Below, piece by piece: positions 53,586 through 63,339 of a stretch of DNA of 64,000 nt (position 1 is its first letter; each line of letters begins with the position of its first letter). Source of the stretch: JAOARY01 sp045345765 (GTDB lineage: Bacteria > Bacillota > Clostridia > Peptostreptococcales > Peptostreptococcaceae); the NCBI GenBank assembly GCA_045345765.1, contig CP148265.1:1736001-1800000 (forward strand), given 5' to 3'. The notes below the pieces were generated by a model, which was given only the letters and a program-made list of their open reading frames with translations, had not been told where the DNA came from and ran no database searches. Position numbers and translations under genes: made by a program.

Positions 53586-54833
53586 ATGTATAGAAGAATA
53601 TTTAATTCTATTAGTGAAGCTATTATGGTGTGCAAGATTGAGAAAATTAAAGGTAAAGAAAGTTTTATCTGTATAAATGTGAATGAGGCTTTTACCAACA
53701 AATTCAAACTAAAAAAAGAAGATTTATTAGAAAGAGATATATTTGATATATTTGGATTTTGGGACAAAGAGATTCTAAGAAAATATATATATGCTGTTTT
53801 GAATAATAAAAAATTTAGAAAAACAAAATATATAGACAGCTTAAGAAAATATTTTGATATAGAATTAGGTCTTCATGAGAAAGATGAATTTTTTATAAAG
53901 TTTACAGATATAACAGATATAAGAGAAATGAAGTTTTTGGTAGGTAAGTATGAATTTTTATTTGAAAATGCAAGGGATGTAATATTATTTATAGATATGG
54001 ATGGAAATATTTTAAAAGCAAATAATACAGCAGTAGAACTTTATGGTTATAGTAAGGCCGAACTTTTGGAGATGAAGATATTTGATTTAAGATTTGATAC
54101 AAATGCATTTGTATTTGACCAAATGGATGAAGCTAATGAAATTGGGATAATATTTGAATCTGAACACAAGACTAAATATAATAAAAAGATTCCTGTAGAA
54201 ATAAGTTCAATAGGTACAGATATAAATGGAGAAACAGTTCTTCTTAGTATAATAAGAGATATAACATCAAGAAAAAAAGATAGGGAAAAAATAAAGAAAT
54301 TAGCTTATTATGATACTCTTACAAAATTACCAAACAGAAGATTTTTTATAGAGGAATTAAATAATATAATAGATTATAATAGAGAAAGTAAATCTAAAAT
54401 TGCAATAATGTTTTTAGATATAGATAAATTTAAATTTGTAAATGATAATTATGGTCACAATATTGGGGATATTTTACTATGTAATATTGCAAGACGAATG
54501 GAGAATGTGATTAGAGGAAATGATGTTGTTGCTAGATTAGGTGGCGATGAATTTGTGATATTAAATTACGATATAACAAATATAGATGTTCTTGAAAAAA
54601 TAGCATCGAGGATAAATTATGTTTTGAAACAAGAGTTTATGATTAATAATAAAAAAATTTATGTATCAGCAAGTATCGGTATTAGTATTTTTCCAGATGA
54701 TGCGCTTACTAGTGAAGAACTTATGAGAAAAGCAGATATAACTATGTATGATGTAAAAGAGTCTGGTGGAGATTCTCATTTATTTTATAATGAAAAAAAT
54801 AGAAATAAAAATTTGATAAAAACTAAAATATAG
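53586..54833 (+). CDS. PAS-GGDEF diguanylate cyclase
   Basis: 415 aa, soluble. An N-terminal PAS-like domain (about 1-115), a second PAS (about 125-235: FLFENARDVILFIDMDGNI; ELYGYSKAELL), then a GGDEF domain with intact GGDEF at 319-323 and an inhibitory-site RxxD (RGND) at 310-313, five residues before it. It is expected to make cyclic di-GMP under feedback control. TGGAGGG precedes the ATG. Confidence 0.92.
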   Translation: MYRRIFNSISEAIMVCKIEKIKGKESFICINVNEAFTNKFKLKKEDLLERDIFDIFGFWDKEILRKYIYAVLNNKKFRKTKYIDSLRKYFDIELGLHEKDEFFIKFTDITDIREMKFLVGKYEFLFENARDVILFIDMDGNILKANNTAVELYGYSKAELLEMKIFDLRFDTNAFVFDQMDEANEIGIIFESEHKTKYNKKIPVEISSIGTDINGETVLLSIIRDITSRKKDREKIKKLAYYDTLTKLPNRRFFIEELNNIIDYNRESKSKIAIMFLDIDKFKFVNDNYGHNIGDILLCNIARRMENVIRGNDVVARLGGDEFVILNYDITNIDVLEKIASRINYVLKQEFMINNKKIYVSASIGISIFPDDALTSEELMRKADITMYDVKESGGDSHLFYNEKNRNKNLIKTKI

Positions 54834-54958
54834 ATGATGAGATTTTTTATTATTTAAATTAATATGATATATTTTATTGACATATACCCAAAAAAGATTT
54901 AATATAGAAATATAAAGAGCATATGCTCAAAATAAAATTTATAAAAGGAGGATTTAAT

Positions 54959-55258
54959 ATGCCAAGATTAGATCAAAGCGGACCAAAAGGAGAAGGTAAA
55001 TTAACTGGTAGAGGAATGGGTAGATGTCAAGAAAATAGTCAAATTAATGAAAGTGGATTAGGTCAAGGATTGGGAAGAGGTAGAGGTCAAGCTAGAAAAT
55101 GTGGTACAATGTCTATGAGAAGAAAAAATGGTAATTGTATGGGATTTAGACAAAGAAGAAATGTAGGCTTTAATGATGATAAAGAGATATTGCAAGTAAG
55201 AAAAGCTGTATTAGAAAAAGAGTTAAAGGACATAGACATACAATTACAAGATAGATAA
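54959..55258 (+). CDS. DUF5320 family protein
   Basis: 99 aa from ATG 54959 (AAAAGGAGG before it). MPRLDQSGPKGEGKLTGRGM and GRC match the DUF5320 start pattern. The centre is rich in Gly, Arg and Gln and the C-terminus is a short coiled coil (VRKAVLEKELKDIDIQLQ). The function of the family is unknown. It lies 11 bases upstream of a DUF134 gene; these families commonly travel together with dinitrogenase-iron-molybdenum-cofactor-like proteins, not seen here. Confidence 0.88.
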   Translation: MPRLDQSGPKGEGKLTGRGMGRCQENSQINESGLGQGLGRGRGQARKCGTMSMRRKNGNCMGFRQRRNVGFNDDKEILQVRKAVLEKELKDIDIQLQDR

Positions 55259-55269
55259 AGGAGTGTACC

Positions 55270-55683
55270 ATGCCAAGACCAAGAAAATTTAGACGAGTAT
55301 GCAAAAAGCCAACAATAGAGGCGTTTGGACCCGTAGTAGCTTATAATAATGATATAGATGAAGATAGTTATATAATTATGTCTTTTGAAGAGTATGAAAG
55401 CATAAGACTTATGGATTATGAAGGACTAAATCAAGAAGAATGCGGAGTTAGCATGAATATAGGTAGATCCAGTGTACAAAGAATATATATTGATGCTAGA
55501 AGAAAAATTGCAAAGGGTATGGTTGAAGGTAGACCTATTCGAATTGAAGGTGGAGACTATAAGCTTTGTGAAGATGAACAAGAGATAGAAGAAAGATGTC
55601 CAAATTGCAAAAGACTTAAAAATCAAGGTAATTGCAATGGAAATGGCAAACAAAAAGGTCGTGGAAAAGGAAGGAGATTTTGA
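55270..55683 (+). CDS. DUF134 family DNA-binding protein
   Basis: 137 aa. MPRPRKFRRVCKKPTIEAFG, ESIRLMDYEGLNQEECGVSM and NIGRSSVQRIYIDARRKIAK (a sigma-70 region 4-like HTH) define the UPF0251/DUF134 family. A CPNC motif and a Gly/Lys/Arg-rich tail end it. Probable transcription factor, possibly metal-responsive. AAAGGAGTG precedes the ATG; operon with DUF5320. Confidence 0.9.
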   Translation: MPRPRKFRRVCKKPTIEAFGPVVAYNNDIDEDSYIIMSFEEYESIRLMDYEGLNQEECGVSMNIGRSSVQRIYIDARRKIAKGMVEGRPIRIEGGDYKLCEDEQEIEERCPNCKRLKNQGNCNGNGKQKGRGKGRRF

Positions 55684-55688
55684 TATTT

Positions 55689-56441
55689 TTAATCAAAATC
55701 TTCTTCTAATTTTGTGCCACAATTAAAGCAGAAATTTGAATTTGAGTCATTTAATTTAGAACAAGCAATACATTTTATTTTATTTGAATTATCTTTATCT
55801 AAATCAGTAGCAGAAAGATTTTCATTTTCTTTTATATTATTTTTATCTAAATTATTTATCTCGATTTCATTTTTAGAAATATTATCTTTTGTGTTATTTT
55901 CCTTATTTAATTCACATTCAATATCATTAGGATTTTCATTTGTTATATCAATATTGTTTTGTTCTTCACTTTCATAATTAATATCTTTATTTAGGTTCAA
56001 ATCATTAGTTATATTTTCATTAAGATCACTTTCGTTTTGCAAATTCTCATCAGTTTTAATATTGTTTATATTCTCTTCGATATTTTTGTTTTCATTGTTA
56101 AATTCATTAAAGAATTCTTGTGGTTTTTTGTTGTAACTATTTAGAATTTCTTGTTCTTCTAATTTGATGAGTCTTAATTTTTCGAATTGTAAATCGATTT
56201 TTTTATCAAATTCTTTTATAAAATCACAATTCTCTTCAATAGTCTCAAGGTCTAATTCATTTTTTTTGCTAAGTTGATATATTTTTTTACCAAGTTCACA
56301 CACAAGAACATCTCTTTGTTCCTCTAAATTAGATATATATCCTTTTATTTTGCTAGCTTCAATTGCTGTATAAGATTTTGTACTCACATTTGCTACTTTT
56401 TTATGTATATTTTTTTTGATTGATTTAAAAAATTTACTCAT
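55689..56441 (-). CDS. Coiled-coil protein with C-terminal zinc ribbon
   Basis: 250 aa. The N-terminal half is a coiled coil (KGYISNLEEQRDVLVCELGK; KIDLQFEKLRLIKLEEQE). A highly acidic Asn-rich linker follows, and the end is a double CxxC zinc ribbon (CIACSKLNDSNSNFCFNCGT). Function unknown. AGGTGT precedes the ATG. Convergent with the DUF134 gene, five bases apart. Confidence 0.8.
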   Translation of the reverse strand: MSKFFKSIKKNIHKKVANVSTKSYTAIEASKIKGYISNLEEQRDVLVCELGKKIYQLSKKNELDLETIEENCDFIKEFDKKIDLQFEKLRLIKLEEQEILNSYNKKPQEFFNEFNNENKNIEENINNIKTDENLQNESDLNENITNDLNLNKDINYESEEQNNIDITNENPNDIECELNKENNTKDNISKNEIEINNLDKNNIKENENLSATDLDKDNSNKIKCIACSKLNDSNSNFCFNCGTKLEEDFD

Positions 56442-56789
56442 TTTACACCTCTATATATAAATATATTTTATTAGTTTTTGTATTAAAAGATTTTATAAAT
56501 GAATATAAAGTCTTTTTATTTGATTTATTTAAATTATAGCATCTATTTAAAATTAATTTTACACAAATTATTTACAAACTGATTATAAATGTTAAGTTTA
56601 AGAATATTGTATTTAAATTTTGTAAAGACAAATTAAAGAATAAAAGAAATTTTGATATTATAATTTCTTTTACCCAAAAAAAGAGAGCTGTAAGTTAAAA
56701 GAAAAAGCTATAATGAATTAGACAAACTTAAAATTTGTATAATCAATTATAGCTAAATTTTGAGATAGATGATTATTTTTTGATGTATA
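56442..56789. other. Intergenic gap between minus-strand genes
   Basis: These 348 bases contain the leader of the zinc-ribbon gene and, near 56706-56756, the terminator hairpin of the S41-like gene. No other gene is seen. Confidence 0.5.
56697..56756 (-). terminator. Terminator of the first S41-like gene
   Basis: Read on the minus strand, AGCTATAATTGATT and AATTCATTATAGCT form the outer stem, ACAAA/TTTGT an inner one, followed by TTTTTCTTTT. Confidence 0.75.
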
Positions 56790-58316
56790 TTATTTAATCA
56801 TATTTAACAAATAATTCATTTGAGTATCTTTAGAGTTTAGATAATCATTATAATCAAGTTCAATTTTATAATCTGCAATAACAGCAGAATTTCTATCAAT
56901 TCCATCAATAAGTTTATCTTCCATAACTATTTGAGCAAGTGGTATGTTGATTATTGTTTTTGTATTTGGAAGTTGAAAATCAAGCATGAATCCAGCAGTT
57001 GTTTCATAGAAATTACCGCCTGTTTTAGTTCCAACAACAAAACCCTTATCTAGTTTTTGAACTCTTTGAGGAAATATTGATCCACAAGAAAAACTAGCTT
57101 CATCAACAAGTACATAATTATTACCACCAAAAATATGATTTTCGCTAGGTTCAATTGGTTTTTGCTTAAACATTATAGAATTATCATTAAATAACTCTAC
57201 TTCTTCATTGTTTTCTTCTTCATACATAGAAATGCTTTCTTCATCTTGTACAATACTTGCAAATTCTTGTGCTAAAGATTTATAAAATTCCAAACTATCT
57301 TCTGTTAATAAATCTGTTCTATAAAGTGACAAATCTCTTACATGAATGTATTGTGAGCTTTTAAATTCTTTTTGATGTAGATAAGATAAGATATAATTTA
57401 CAAGCTCTAAATCTCCACCTAAATTGCCTCTAAGATCGTAAATAACATTTGTAATGCCATCATACTCTATTTTTTCAAAAAATTTATCTACATAAGTTTT
57501 AAATTCATCAGGATCTTGCGGTGAAAATGTTGAAATTTTAAGTATAGCTGTATTTTTATCTTTTAAAAATTGAGCTTTTAAAGGTGCTGTAGAACTTATG
57601 AAGCTATTATTTAAATAATTTGAATGTGAATATTTATTTAATGTTTTTATATCAATATCTTCATTATTTATAGTTACCAATTCTTTTTCTTTTGTAACTG
57701 GATTTATAAATTCAATATCATGGCTAGTTCTTTCTTCTATATAAATAGGGTATAGATTCGATAGAGCTAGTTCAATCATTTTGTAAGATAAAGCATTTTT
57801 ATCAGTAATTTCTGAACCAGAACTATATTGTAGCTTTCCTATAACAGAATTCATGTCCATATTATTTATTTTTGTGATTTTTGCGCCAACAGGTATATAT
57901 TCGTAAAGTCCATCATTATACCAATTATCACCAATGTGAATTACTTTAAGAGGTAAAAACGTCATATTTTCTTCAATCATCATAGATAGATAGGATGAAT
58001 TTGTAAGATAAGTATGTCCATCTCCAACTTTTGCGATTATTTTTGCCACTATAAAATTAAAATCTTTTAAAGTAGTACTTGAATCTATTTCATTAAAACT
58101 TCTTTCGAATAAATCATCTAATTCTTCTTTTTTTACATTTTCATATAAATTAGCGTGATTTTTTTCTAATAATTCTTTTAATACTTCTAAATCAGCTTTG
58201 AATTGAGTTTGAGAGTATTTTATTTCTTTTGGAAAATAATCAACCTCTGCAAAACTTGTGAAACTCATTGTAAAAATCATTAAAATTCCTAATATAAAGC
58301 TAAATTTCTTTTTCAT
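56790..58316 (-). CDS. Secreted S41-like (C-terminal-processing-type) peptidase, copy 1
   Basis: 508 aa from ATG 58316, which matches the length and start of its neighbour paralogue; ATG 58340 or TTG 58322 are alternatives. Signal peptide about 1-25 (FILGILMIFTMSFTSFAEVD). S41 protease core: IYDLRGNLGG-like VIYDLRGNLGGDLELVNYI and the catalytic-Ser region VLVDEASFSCGSIFPQRVQK with GTKTGG. KVGDGHTYLTN precedes a PDZ-like part. Likely wall-located serine protease. It is about 70-80% identical by eye to the next gene, so a recent tandem duplication. Confidence 0.86.
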   Translation of the reverse strand: MKKKFSFILGILMIFTMSFTSFAEVDYFPKEIKYSQTQFKADLEVLKELLEKNHANLYENVKKEELDDLFERSFNEIDSSTTLKDFNFIVAKIIAKVGDGHTYLTNSSYLSMMIEENMTFLPLKVIHIGDNWYNDGLYEYIPVGAKITKINNMDMNSVIGKLQYSSGSEITDKNALSYKMIELALSNLYPIYIEERTSHDIEFINPVTKEKELVTINNEDIDIKTLNKYSHSNYLNNSFISSTAPLKAQFLKDKNTAILKISTFSPQDPDEFKTYVDKFFEKIEYDGITNVIYDLRGNLGGDLELVNYILSYLHQKEFKSSQYIHVRDLSLYRTDLLTEDSLEFYKSLAQEFASIVQDEESISMYEEENNEEVELFNDNSIMFKQKPIEPSENHIFGGNNYVLVDEASFSCGSIFPQRVQKLDKGFVVGTKTGGNFYETTAGFMLDFQLPNTKTIINIPLAQIVMEDKLIDGIDRNSAVIADYKIELDYNDYLNSKDTQMNYLLNMIK

Positions 58317-58420
58317 TTTCAAAAAAACATCCTTTCTCATTCATTATTTTTATTTGTCTATAGGAATTATAACAAAGTATTTACTTAAATTTGATTAATC
58401 AGCAATTAGAAAAAAATTAA

Positions 58421-58476
58421 AAAAAGTCCTATAAAATTAATTTATTTTTAATAATTAATTTTATAAGACTTTTTTA
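58421..58476. terminator. Bidirectional hairpin between the S41-like paralogues
   Basis: AAAAAAGTC-TATAAAATTAAT pairs with ATTAATTTTATA-GACTTTTTT around an AT-rich loop. It ends transcription of the upstream paralogue on the minus strand. Confidence 0.75.
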
Positions 58477-58482
58477 TTTAAT

Positions 58483-60009
58483 TTATTTAATCATATTTAA
58501 TAAATAATTCATTTGTGTATCTTTAGAATTTAAATAATCATTATAATCAAGTTCAATTTTATAATCAGCTACTACTGGTGATTGTCTTTTTATACCATTA
58601 ATAAGCTTGTCTTCCATAACTATTTGAGCAAGTGGGATGTTTACTAAAGTCTTTGTATTTGGAAGCTCAAAATTAAGCATGTACCCAGCAGTTGTTTCGT
58701 AGAAATTACCACTTGTTTTAGTTCCAACAACAAAACCATTATCAAGCTTTTGAACTCTTTGAGGGAAGATAGAACCACAAGAGAAACTAGCTTCATCAAC
58801 AAGTACATAATTATTACCTTTAAAAACATGTTTTTCACTTGGGTCAGTAAATTTTTGTGTGAACATAATAGAATTGTCACTCATTAATTCTACTGTTTGA
58901 TTTTCATCTTCTTCTAATGTCTTTAATTCTTCATCATCATTTAAAGCAGTAGTAAGGTCATCCATAAGCGACTGATATTGTTCCATACTACTTTCTGTTA
59001 ATAAATCAGCTCTATAAAGTGATAAATCTCTCATATGCATATATTCCATAGTCTTAAATTGGTCATCATTGATATAAGATAGAAGATGGTCAACTAAAGA
59101 GAAGTATCCACCTAAATTACCTCTAATATCATATACTATATTTTCAACACCATCGTATTCTACTTTTTCAAAGAATTTATCTATAAATACTTCAAATTCT
59201 TCTAAATCATCTGGTGAAAAAGTTGATACTTTAAGTATAGCTGTTTTCTTTTCTGGAACAAATCTAGCGCTTAAAGGTGTTTTATTGTTATAAAAACAAT
59301 TTTTTAGATAATTAGAATGTCCGTATTTATTAAGTGCTTTTATATTTATATCTTCATTATTTATAGTTACAGTTTTTTTCTCATCTGTTATTGGGTCTAT
59401 AAATCCAATCTCATGAGTAGTTTGTTCTTGAATATAAACAGGATATAAGCTAGATAAACTCATTTCAATCATTTTATAAGCTAAATCATTAACATCATTT
59501 GTTTCAGAACCTGAATTGCATTTCAATTTTTCTATTACAGAATTCATATCCATATTATTAATAGAAGTAATCTTTGCACCAACAGGTATGTATTTATAAA
59601 GTCCATCGTTATACCAACTATCACCTATATGTATTACATTTAAAGGTAAAAAAGTCATATTTTCTTCAATCATAGAAGATAAATAAGATGGATCACTAAG
59701 ATAAGTATGACCGTCTCCAACTTTTGCGACTAATTTTGCAACTATAACTGCAAAATCTTTTGCATTAATATTTGAATCTATTTCATTAAAACTTTTTTTG
59801 AATAAATCATCTAATTCTTCTTTTTTTACATTTTCATATAAATTAGCATGATTTTTTTCTAATAATTCTTTTAATACTTCTAAATCAGCTTTGAATTGTG
59901 TTTCACTGTATACTACTTCTTTTGGAGCATATTCAACATCTGCAAAACTTGTAAAACTCATTGTAAAAATCATCAATAATCCTAAAATAAAGCTAAGTTT
60001 TTTTCTCAT
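58483..60009 (-). CDS. Secreted S41-like peptidase, copy 2
   Basis: 508 aa. Signal peptide about 1-25 (LSFILGLLMIFTMSFTSFAD). Same architecture as copy 1: KVGDGHTYLSD, VYDIRGNLGGYFSLVDHLLS and VLVDEASFSCGSIFPQRVQK with the putative catalytic Ser. Differences from copy 1 are spread throughout, strongest in the 350-400 acidic loop. AAGGGATG precedes the ATG. It has its own promoter region and terminator, so the two paralogues are separately transcribed. Confidence 0.87.
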   Translation of the reverse strand: MRKKLSFILGLLMIFTMSFTSFADVEYAPKEVVYSETQFKADLEVLKELLEKNHANLYENVKKEELDDLFKKSFNEIDSNINAKDFAVIVAKLVAKVGDGHTYLSDPSYLSSMIEENMTFLPLNVIHIGDSWYNDGLYKYIPVGAKITSINNMDMNSVIEKLKCNSGSETNDVNDLAYKMIEMSLSSLYPVYIQEQTTHEIGFIDPITDEKKTVTINNEDINIKALNKYGHSNYLKNCFYNNKTPLSARFVPEKKTAILKVSTFSPDDLEEFEVFIDKFFEKVEYDGVENIVYDIRGNLGGYFSLVDHLLSYINDDQFKTMEYMHMRDLSLYRADLLTESSMEQYQSLMDDLTTALNDDEELKTLEEDENQTVELMSDNSIMFTQKFTDPSEKHVFKGNNYVLVDEASFSCGSIFPQRVQKLDNGFVVGTKTSGNFYETTAGYMLNFELPNTKTLVNIPLAQIVMEDKLINGIKRQSPVVADYKIELDYNDYLNSKDTQMNYLLNMIK

Positions 60010-60328
60010 CTAAAACATCCCTTCTATATATATATTCTTATTACATAATAATTATAGCAAATAATTTCCTTAAATTTAATTGATTTATATTTAAAAGAAT
60101 ATTATAAAAAAATTTATAAAAAAAACCATAAATTATCCTAAAATATAGAATGAAAAACCTTGTTTTAAAATAATTTTTAAAACAAAATATGTTTTTTGAT
60201 TTTTATTTAAGAATTTTATACAAAGCTTTTTCGAATAAATAAAAACTATTAGAAATAAGCTTGTTTTTTTTGTAATATAAACATGATTAAGTATTTATTA
60301 AAAAGAGTGTAAATAAGGAGGAAGTAAT
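60010..60328. other. Divergent intergenic region between S41-like and ABC importer genes
   Basis: These 319 bases hold an inverted repeat TTGTTTTAAAA...TTTTAAAACAA (60159-60185), possibly an operator, and AT-rich promoter stretches. No gene is seen. Confidence 0.5.
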
Positions 60329-61606
60329 TTGAAGAAATTTAGTGCAATAATATTATCATTTATTTTAATTATTACTGCTTTGGCTGGATGTAATAGTTCA
60401 AATGAAGATACTAAAGCAGAGAATGCTAAAGAAAAAATAGTTGTTTGGTTACCACCAATTGGTGATGATGACGCACCTGTATGGGAAAAGATATTTAAGG
60501 ATTTTGAAGATGAGAACAATGTTGATATAGAATTAGAAATAATTCCTTGGGATAACTATCCTGAAAAATATGCTTCTGCAATAGCTGCGGGACAATCTCC
60601 TGATGTTGGTTATATGTATGCTGAGATGTTTCCAAAGTTTATAAAAATGGGAGCAGTTGCAGATTTAAGTTCATATTTAACAAAAGAAGATTTTGATAAT
60701 TATATCTACATAGAGGATGCTAATATGCTTGGTGGATATTATGGACTTCCAATAGAAGCAGCAAATCCTGCTGTGCTTTATTATAACAAGGATATATTAG
60801 CATCTATAAATGAAGAGCCACCAAAGACTTGGGAAGATTTTAGAAGAATAGCTAAAAAAGCAACAAAGGATTTAGATGGAGATGGAAAAATAGATCAATA
60901 TGGTTTTGCTCAAGGTTGGGGCAGAAAAATGTTTGGTGACCTTAATTGGAATTTCTATGGATTCTTGTGGCAAGCAGGTGGAGAACTTTATAATGAAGAT
61001 TTAAAATCAGTAAGATTTAATGATGAAGCAGGACTTAAGGTTGCTAATTTCTTATATGATTTAAAATTTAAGGATAAAGTATTACCAGAGGATGCGATGT
61101 CTAAGACAAATAAAGAAATGCTTCAAACTACGTTTGGAACTGGTAAGAGTGCATTTTGTATATGGCTTTCATCGGCAGCATCTGAAATATTAGATAAATC
61201 ATTTGAGGATTTAAACTATGGAATGATTTTATCTTTAGAAGATGAAGCTATGGGAACTTTTGCATCAGTAGATCAACTTACATTGATGTCTAGTGCAAAG
61301 GATAAAGAATTATCATTTAAATTAATGGAACATATGGTTAGTGCAAAATCTATGAATATATTCCACAAATATCATCCAAGAGCTCCAATAACTAAGGATG
61401 AAGAGTATCAAGGGGATGAAAGATTAAAGGAAATGATACAAGCACAAAATGGAGTATATAGACCTTTAGTTGTTGCACCACATGGGGTTGAAGTTTATGA
61501 TTACTTATGGAAGCAATTACAAAGTATGATGGCTGGAGAAGTTACTCCAAAAGAAGCTATGGATGAAGCGGCTAGATTTTCAAATGAGCTTTTAAAAGAG
61601 GACTAA
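60329..61606 (+). CDS. Extracellular solute-binding lipoprotein of a sugar-type ABC importer
   Basis: 425 aa from TTG 60329 (AAGGAGGAAG before it). Lipoprotein signal about 1-21 with lipobox LAGC. Family 1 solute-binding fold: IVVWLPPIGDDDAPVWEKIF, ASAIAAGQSPDVGYMYAEMF, YGLPIEAANPAVLYYNKDIL and a CWGxG-like interior. Binds an oligosaccharide or similar solute outside the membrane. Stop and next start are two bases apart. Confidence 0.9.
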   Translation: MKKFSAIILSFILIITALAGCNSSNEDTKAENAKEKIVVWLPPIGDDDAPVWEKIFKDFEDENNVDIELEIIPWDNYPEKYASAIAAGQSPDVGYMYAEMFPKFIKMGAVADLSSYLTKEDFDNYIYIEDANMLGGYYGLPIEAANPAVLYYNKDILASINEEPPKTWEDFRRIAKKATKDLDGDGKIDQYGFAQGWGRKMFGDLNWNFYGFLWQAGGELYNEDLKSVRFNDEAGLKVANFLYDLKFKDKVLPEDAMSKTNKEMLQTTFGTGKSAFCIWLSSAASEILDKSFEDLNYGMILSLEDEAMGTFASVDQLTLMSSAKDKELSFKLMEHMVSAKSMNIFHKYHPRAPITKDEEYQGDERLKEMIQAQNGVYRPLVVAPHGVEVYDYLWKQLQSMMAGEVTPKEAMDEAARFSNELLKED

Positions 61607-61608
61607 TA

Positions 61609-62490
61609 ATGAATTTGACTAATAAATATAAAGATAAGGCTAAGCCTTATCTTTATATATTGCCATTATTTATATTATTAACGATGTTTTATGTGCTTCC
61701 AATTATAATGTCTTTAATTTTAAGTTTTACAAAATTTAATATAATAAATACACCTAAATTCATAGGTCTAAAAAATTATATTAAATTATTTAGTGATAAA
61801 ACTTTTATAGCTTCTTTAAAAAATACCTTTTTATTTACTTTAATAACAGTACCAACACAAAGTATATTAGCTTTATTGTTAGCTAATTTTTTAGTAAGAA
61901 GAAAAAAATCTAAAATAAACGAAATAGCAAAATGTATTATATTCATACCTGTTATATGTTCGATGGTTTTGATGGCTATAATATTTAGAATTATATTAAA
62001 TGGAGATGCATCTCCTCTTAATTTGATTTTTGAATTTTTTAATATAAATCATCCTAATTGGCTTGGAAATCCAAAGCTTGTATTATATACACTTTCATTT
62101 ATAACCGTATATAAAAATATAGGATATTTTATGGTCATATATATCTCAGGGCTTATGGATATACCAGAAACTTATTATGAAGCTTGTAAGATTGATGGAT
62201 GTAATAAATTTAAAGAATTTATACATATTACAGTTCCTATGCTCAATCATATCAATATATTAGTTTTATTTTTGGGTCTTATATGGTCATTTCAAACATT
62301 TGACCTTATATATAATTTGACTGGTGGAGGTCCTGGTAATGCAAGTGTAACTATGGTTGTGAATATATATAATGTAGCATTTAAACAATTTAGAGCAGGT
62401 TATGCTATGGCTATTGGAAATGTATTATTTTTAATAATTGCATTTTTTTCAATTCTTCAAAAGCGTTTATTAAAAAAAGACGAGTATTAG
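61609..62490 (+). CDS. ABC importer permease (MalF/UgpA type)
   Basis: 293 aa with six membrane segments. The EAA loop that contacts the ATPase is visible: YYEACKIDGCNKFKEFIHIT. PYLYILPLFILLTMFYVLPI and the LTGGGPGNASVTMVVNIYN motif near the end are typical of the MalF-like partner. It begins three bases after the binding-protein stop codon. Confidence 0.92.
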   Translation: MNLTNKYKDKAKPYLYILPLFILLTMFYVLPIIMSLILSFTKFNIINTPKFIGLKNYIKLFSDKTFIASLKNTFLFTLITVPTQSILALLLANFLVRRKKSKINEIAKCIIFIPVICSMVLMAIIFRIILNGDASPLNLIFEFFNINHPNWLGNPKLVLYTLSFITVYKNIGYFMVIYISGLMDIPETYYEACKIDGCNKFKEFIHITVPMLNHINILVLFLGLIWSFQTFDLIYNLTGGGPGNASVTMVVNIYNVAFKQFRAGYAMAIGNVLFLIIAFFSILQKRLLKKDEY

Positions 62491-62501
62491 GATGTGTTTT
62501 T

Positions 62502-63308
62502 ATGAATCTAAAAAAGATTATAGGGGATTTATTTTTGCTATTTATAATATGCATAATGATAATCCCTTTTTTATATATGATAATAACTTCATTAAAGGTA
62601 ACTTATACAGCGTATGATTTTTCAATTGGATTTGATGATTTGACTTTGCAAAACTATATTCAGATTTTAAGAAATGGTGATTTTTTTAATTTCTTTAAAA
62701 ACTCTGTGATAATAACATTTTGCGGAGTGATTTTGACTTTGACATTTAGTAGTTTGGCGGCGTATTCTTTTGCTAAATTAAGATTTAAAGGAAGTTTTAA
62801 TTTATTTTTTTATATGCTTATGACTCTTATAATTCCATCTCAAGTAACTATGATTCCTCTTTTTATAATAATGAAATATTTGGGTTTTATAAATACTTAT
62901 TATGGTCTTATACTACCAATACCAACTGCTTTTGGTGTTTTTTTGTTAAGACAAGCTATAATTAATATTCCAAATGATCTTATTGATAGTGCAAAGATAG
63001 ATGGATGTTCAGAATTTATGATTTTTATAAAAATCATACTGCCACTAATAAAACCAAGTCTTATAGCTCTTAGTATATTTACATTTAGTGCAGCTTGGAA
63101 TGAATTTTTATGGCCACTTATAATGACTACAAATAATGATGTTAGGACATTAACTGTAGGCCTTTCTATATTAAAGACTCAATATACAGTCAATTACGGG
63201 CTTGTAATGGCTGGAGCTACAATTACTTTTATGCCTTCGTTCTTAGTTTATATAATATTACAGAGTAAATTTGTAAAAGGAATAACTTTAACAGGAGTAA
63301 AAGGGTAA
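62502..63308 (+). CDS. ABC importer permease (MalG/UgpE type)
   Basis: 268 aa with six membrane segments. EAA-type loop DSAKIDGCSEFMIFIKIILP, and FSAAWNEFLWPLIMT before the C-terminus are MalG-like. Starts 11 bases after the first permease. No ATPase gene follows; a shared MsmX-like ATPase elsewhere would be needed, as in many Gram-positive bacteria. The C-terminal end QSKFVKGITLTGVKG is complete. Confidence 0.92.
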   Translation: MNLKKIIGDLFLLFIICIMIIPFLYMIITSLKVTYTAYDFSIGFDDLTLQNYIQILRNGDFFNFFKNSVIITFCGVILTLTFSSLAAYSFAKLRFKGSFNLFFYMLMTLIIPSQVTMIPLFIIMKYLGFINTYYGLILPIPTAFGVFLLRQAIINIPNDLIDSAKIDGCSEFMIFIKIILPLIKPSLIALSIFTFSAAWNEFLWPLIMTTNNDVRTLTVGLSILKTQYTVNYGLVMAGATITFMPSFLVYIILQSKFVKGITLTGVKG

Positions 63309-63339
63309 TTATATAAAAAAACAAAAGGGTGGGGTTTAA

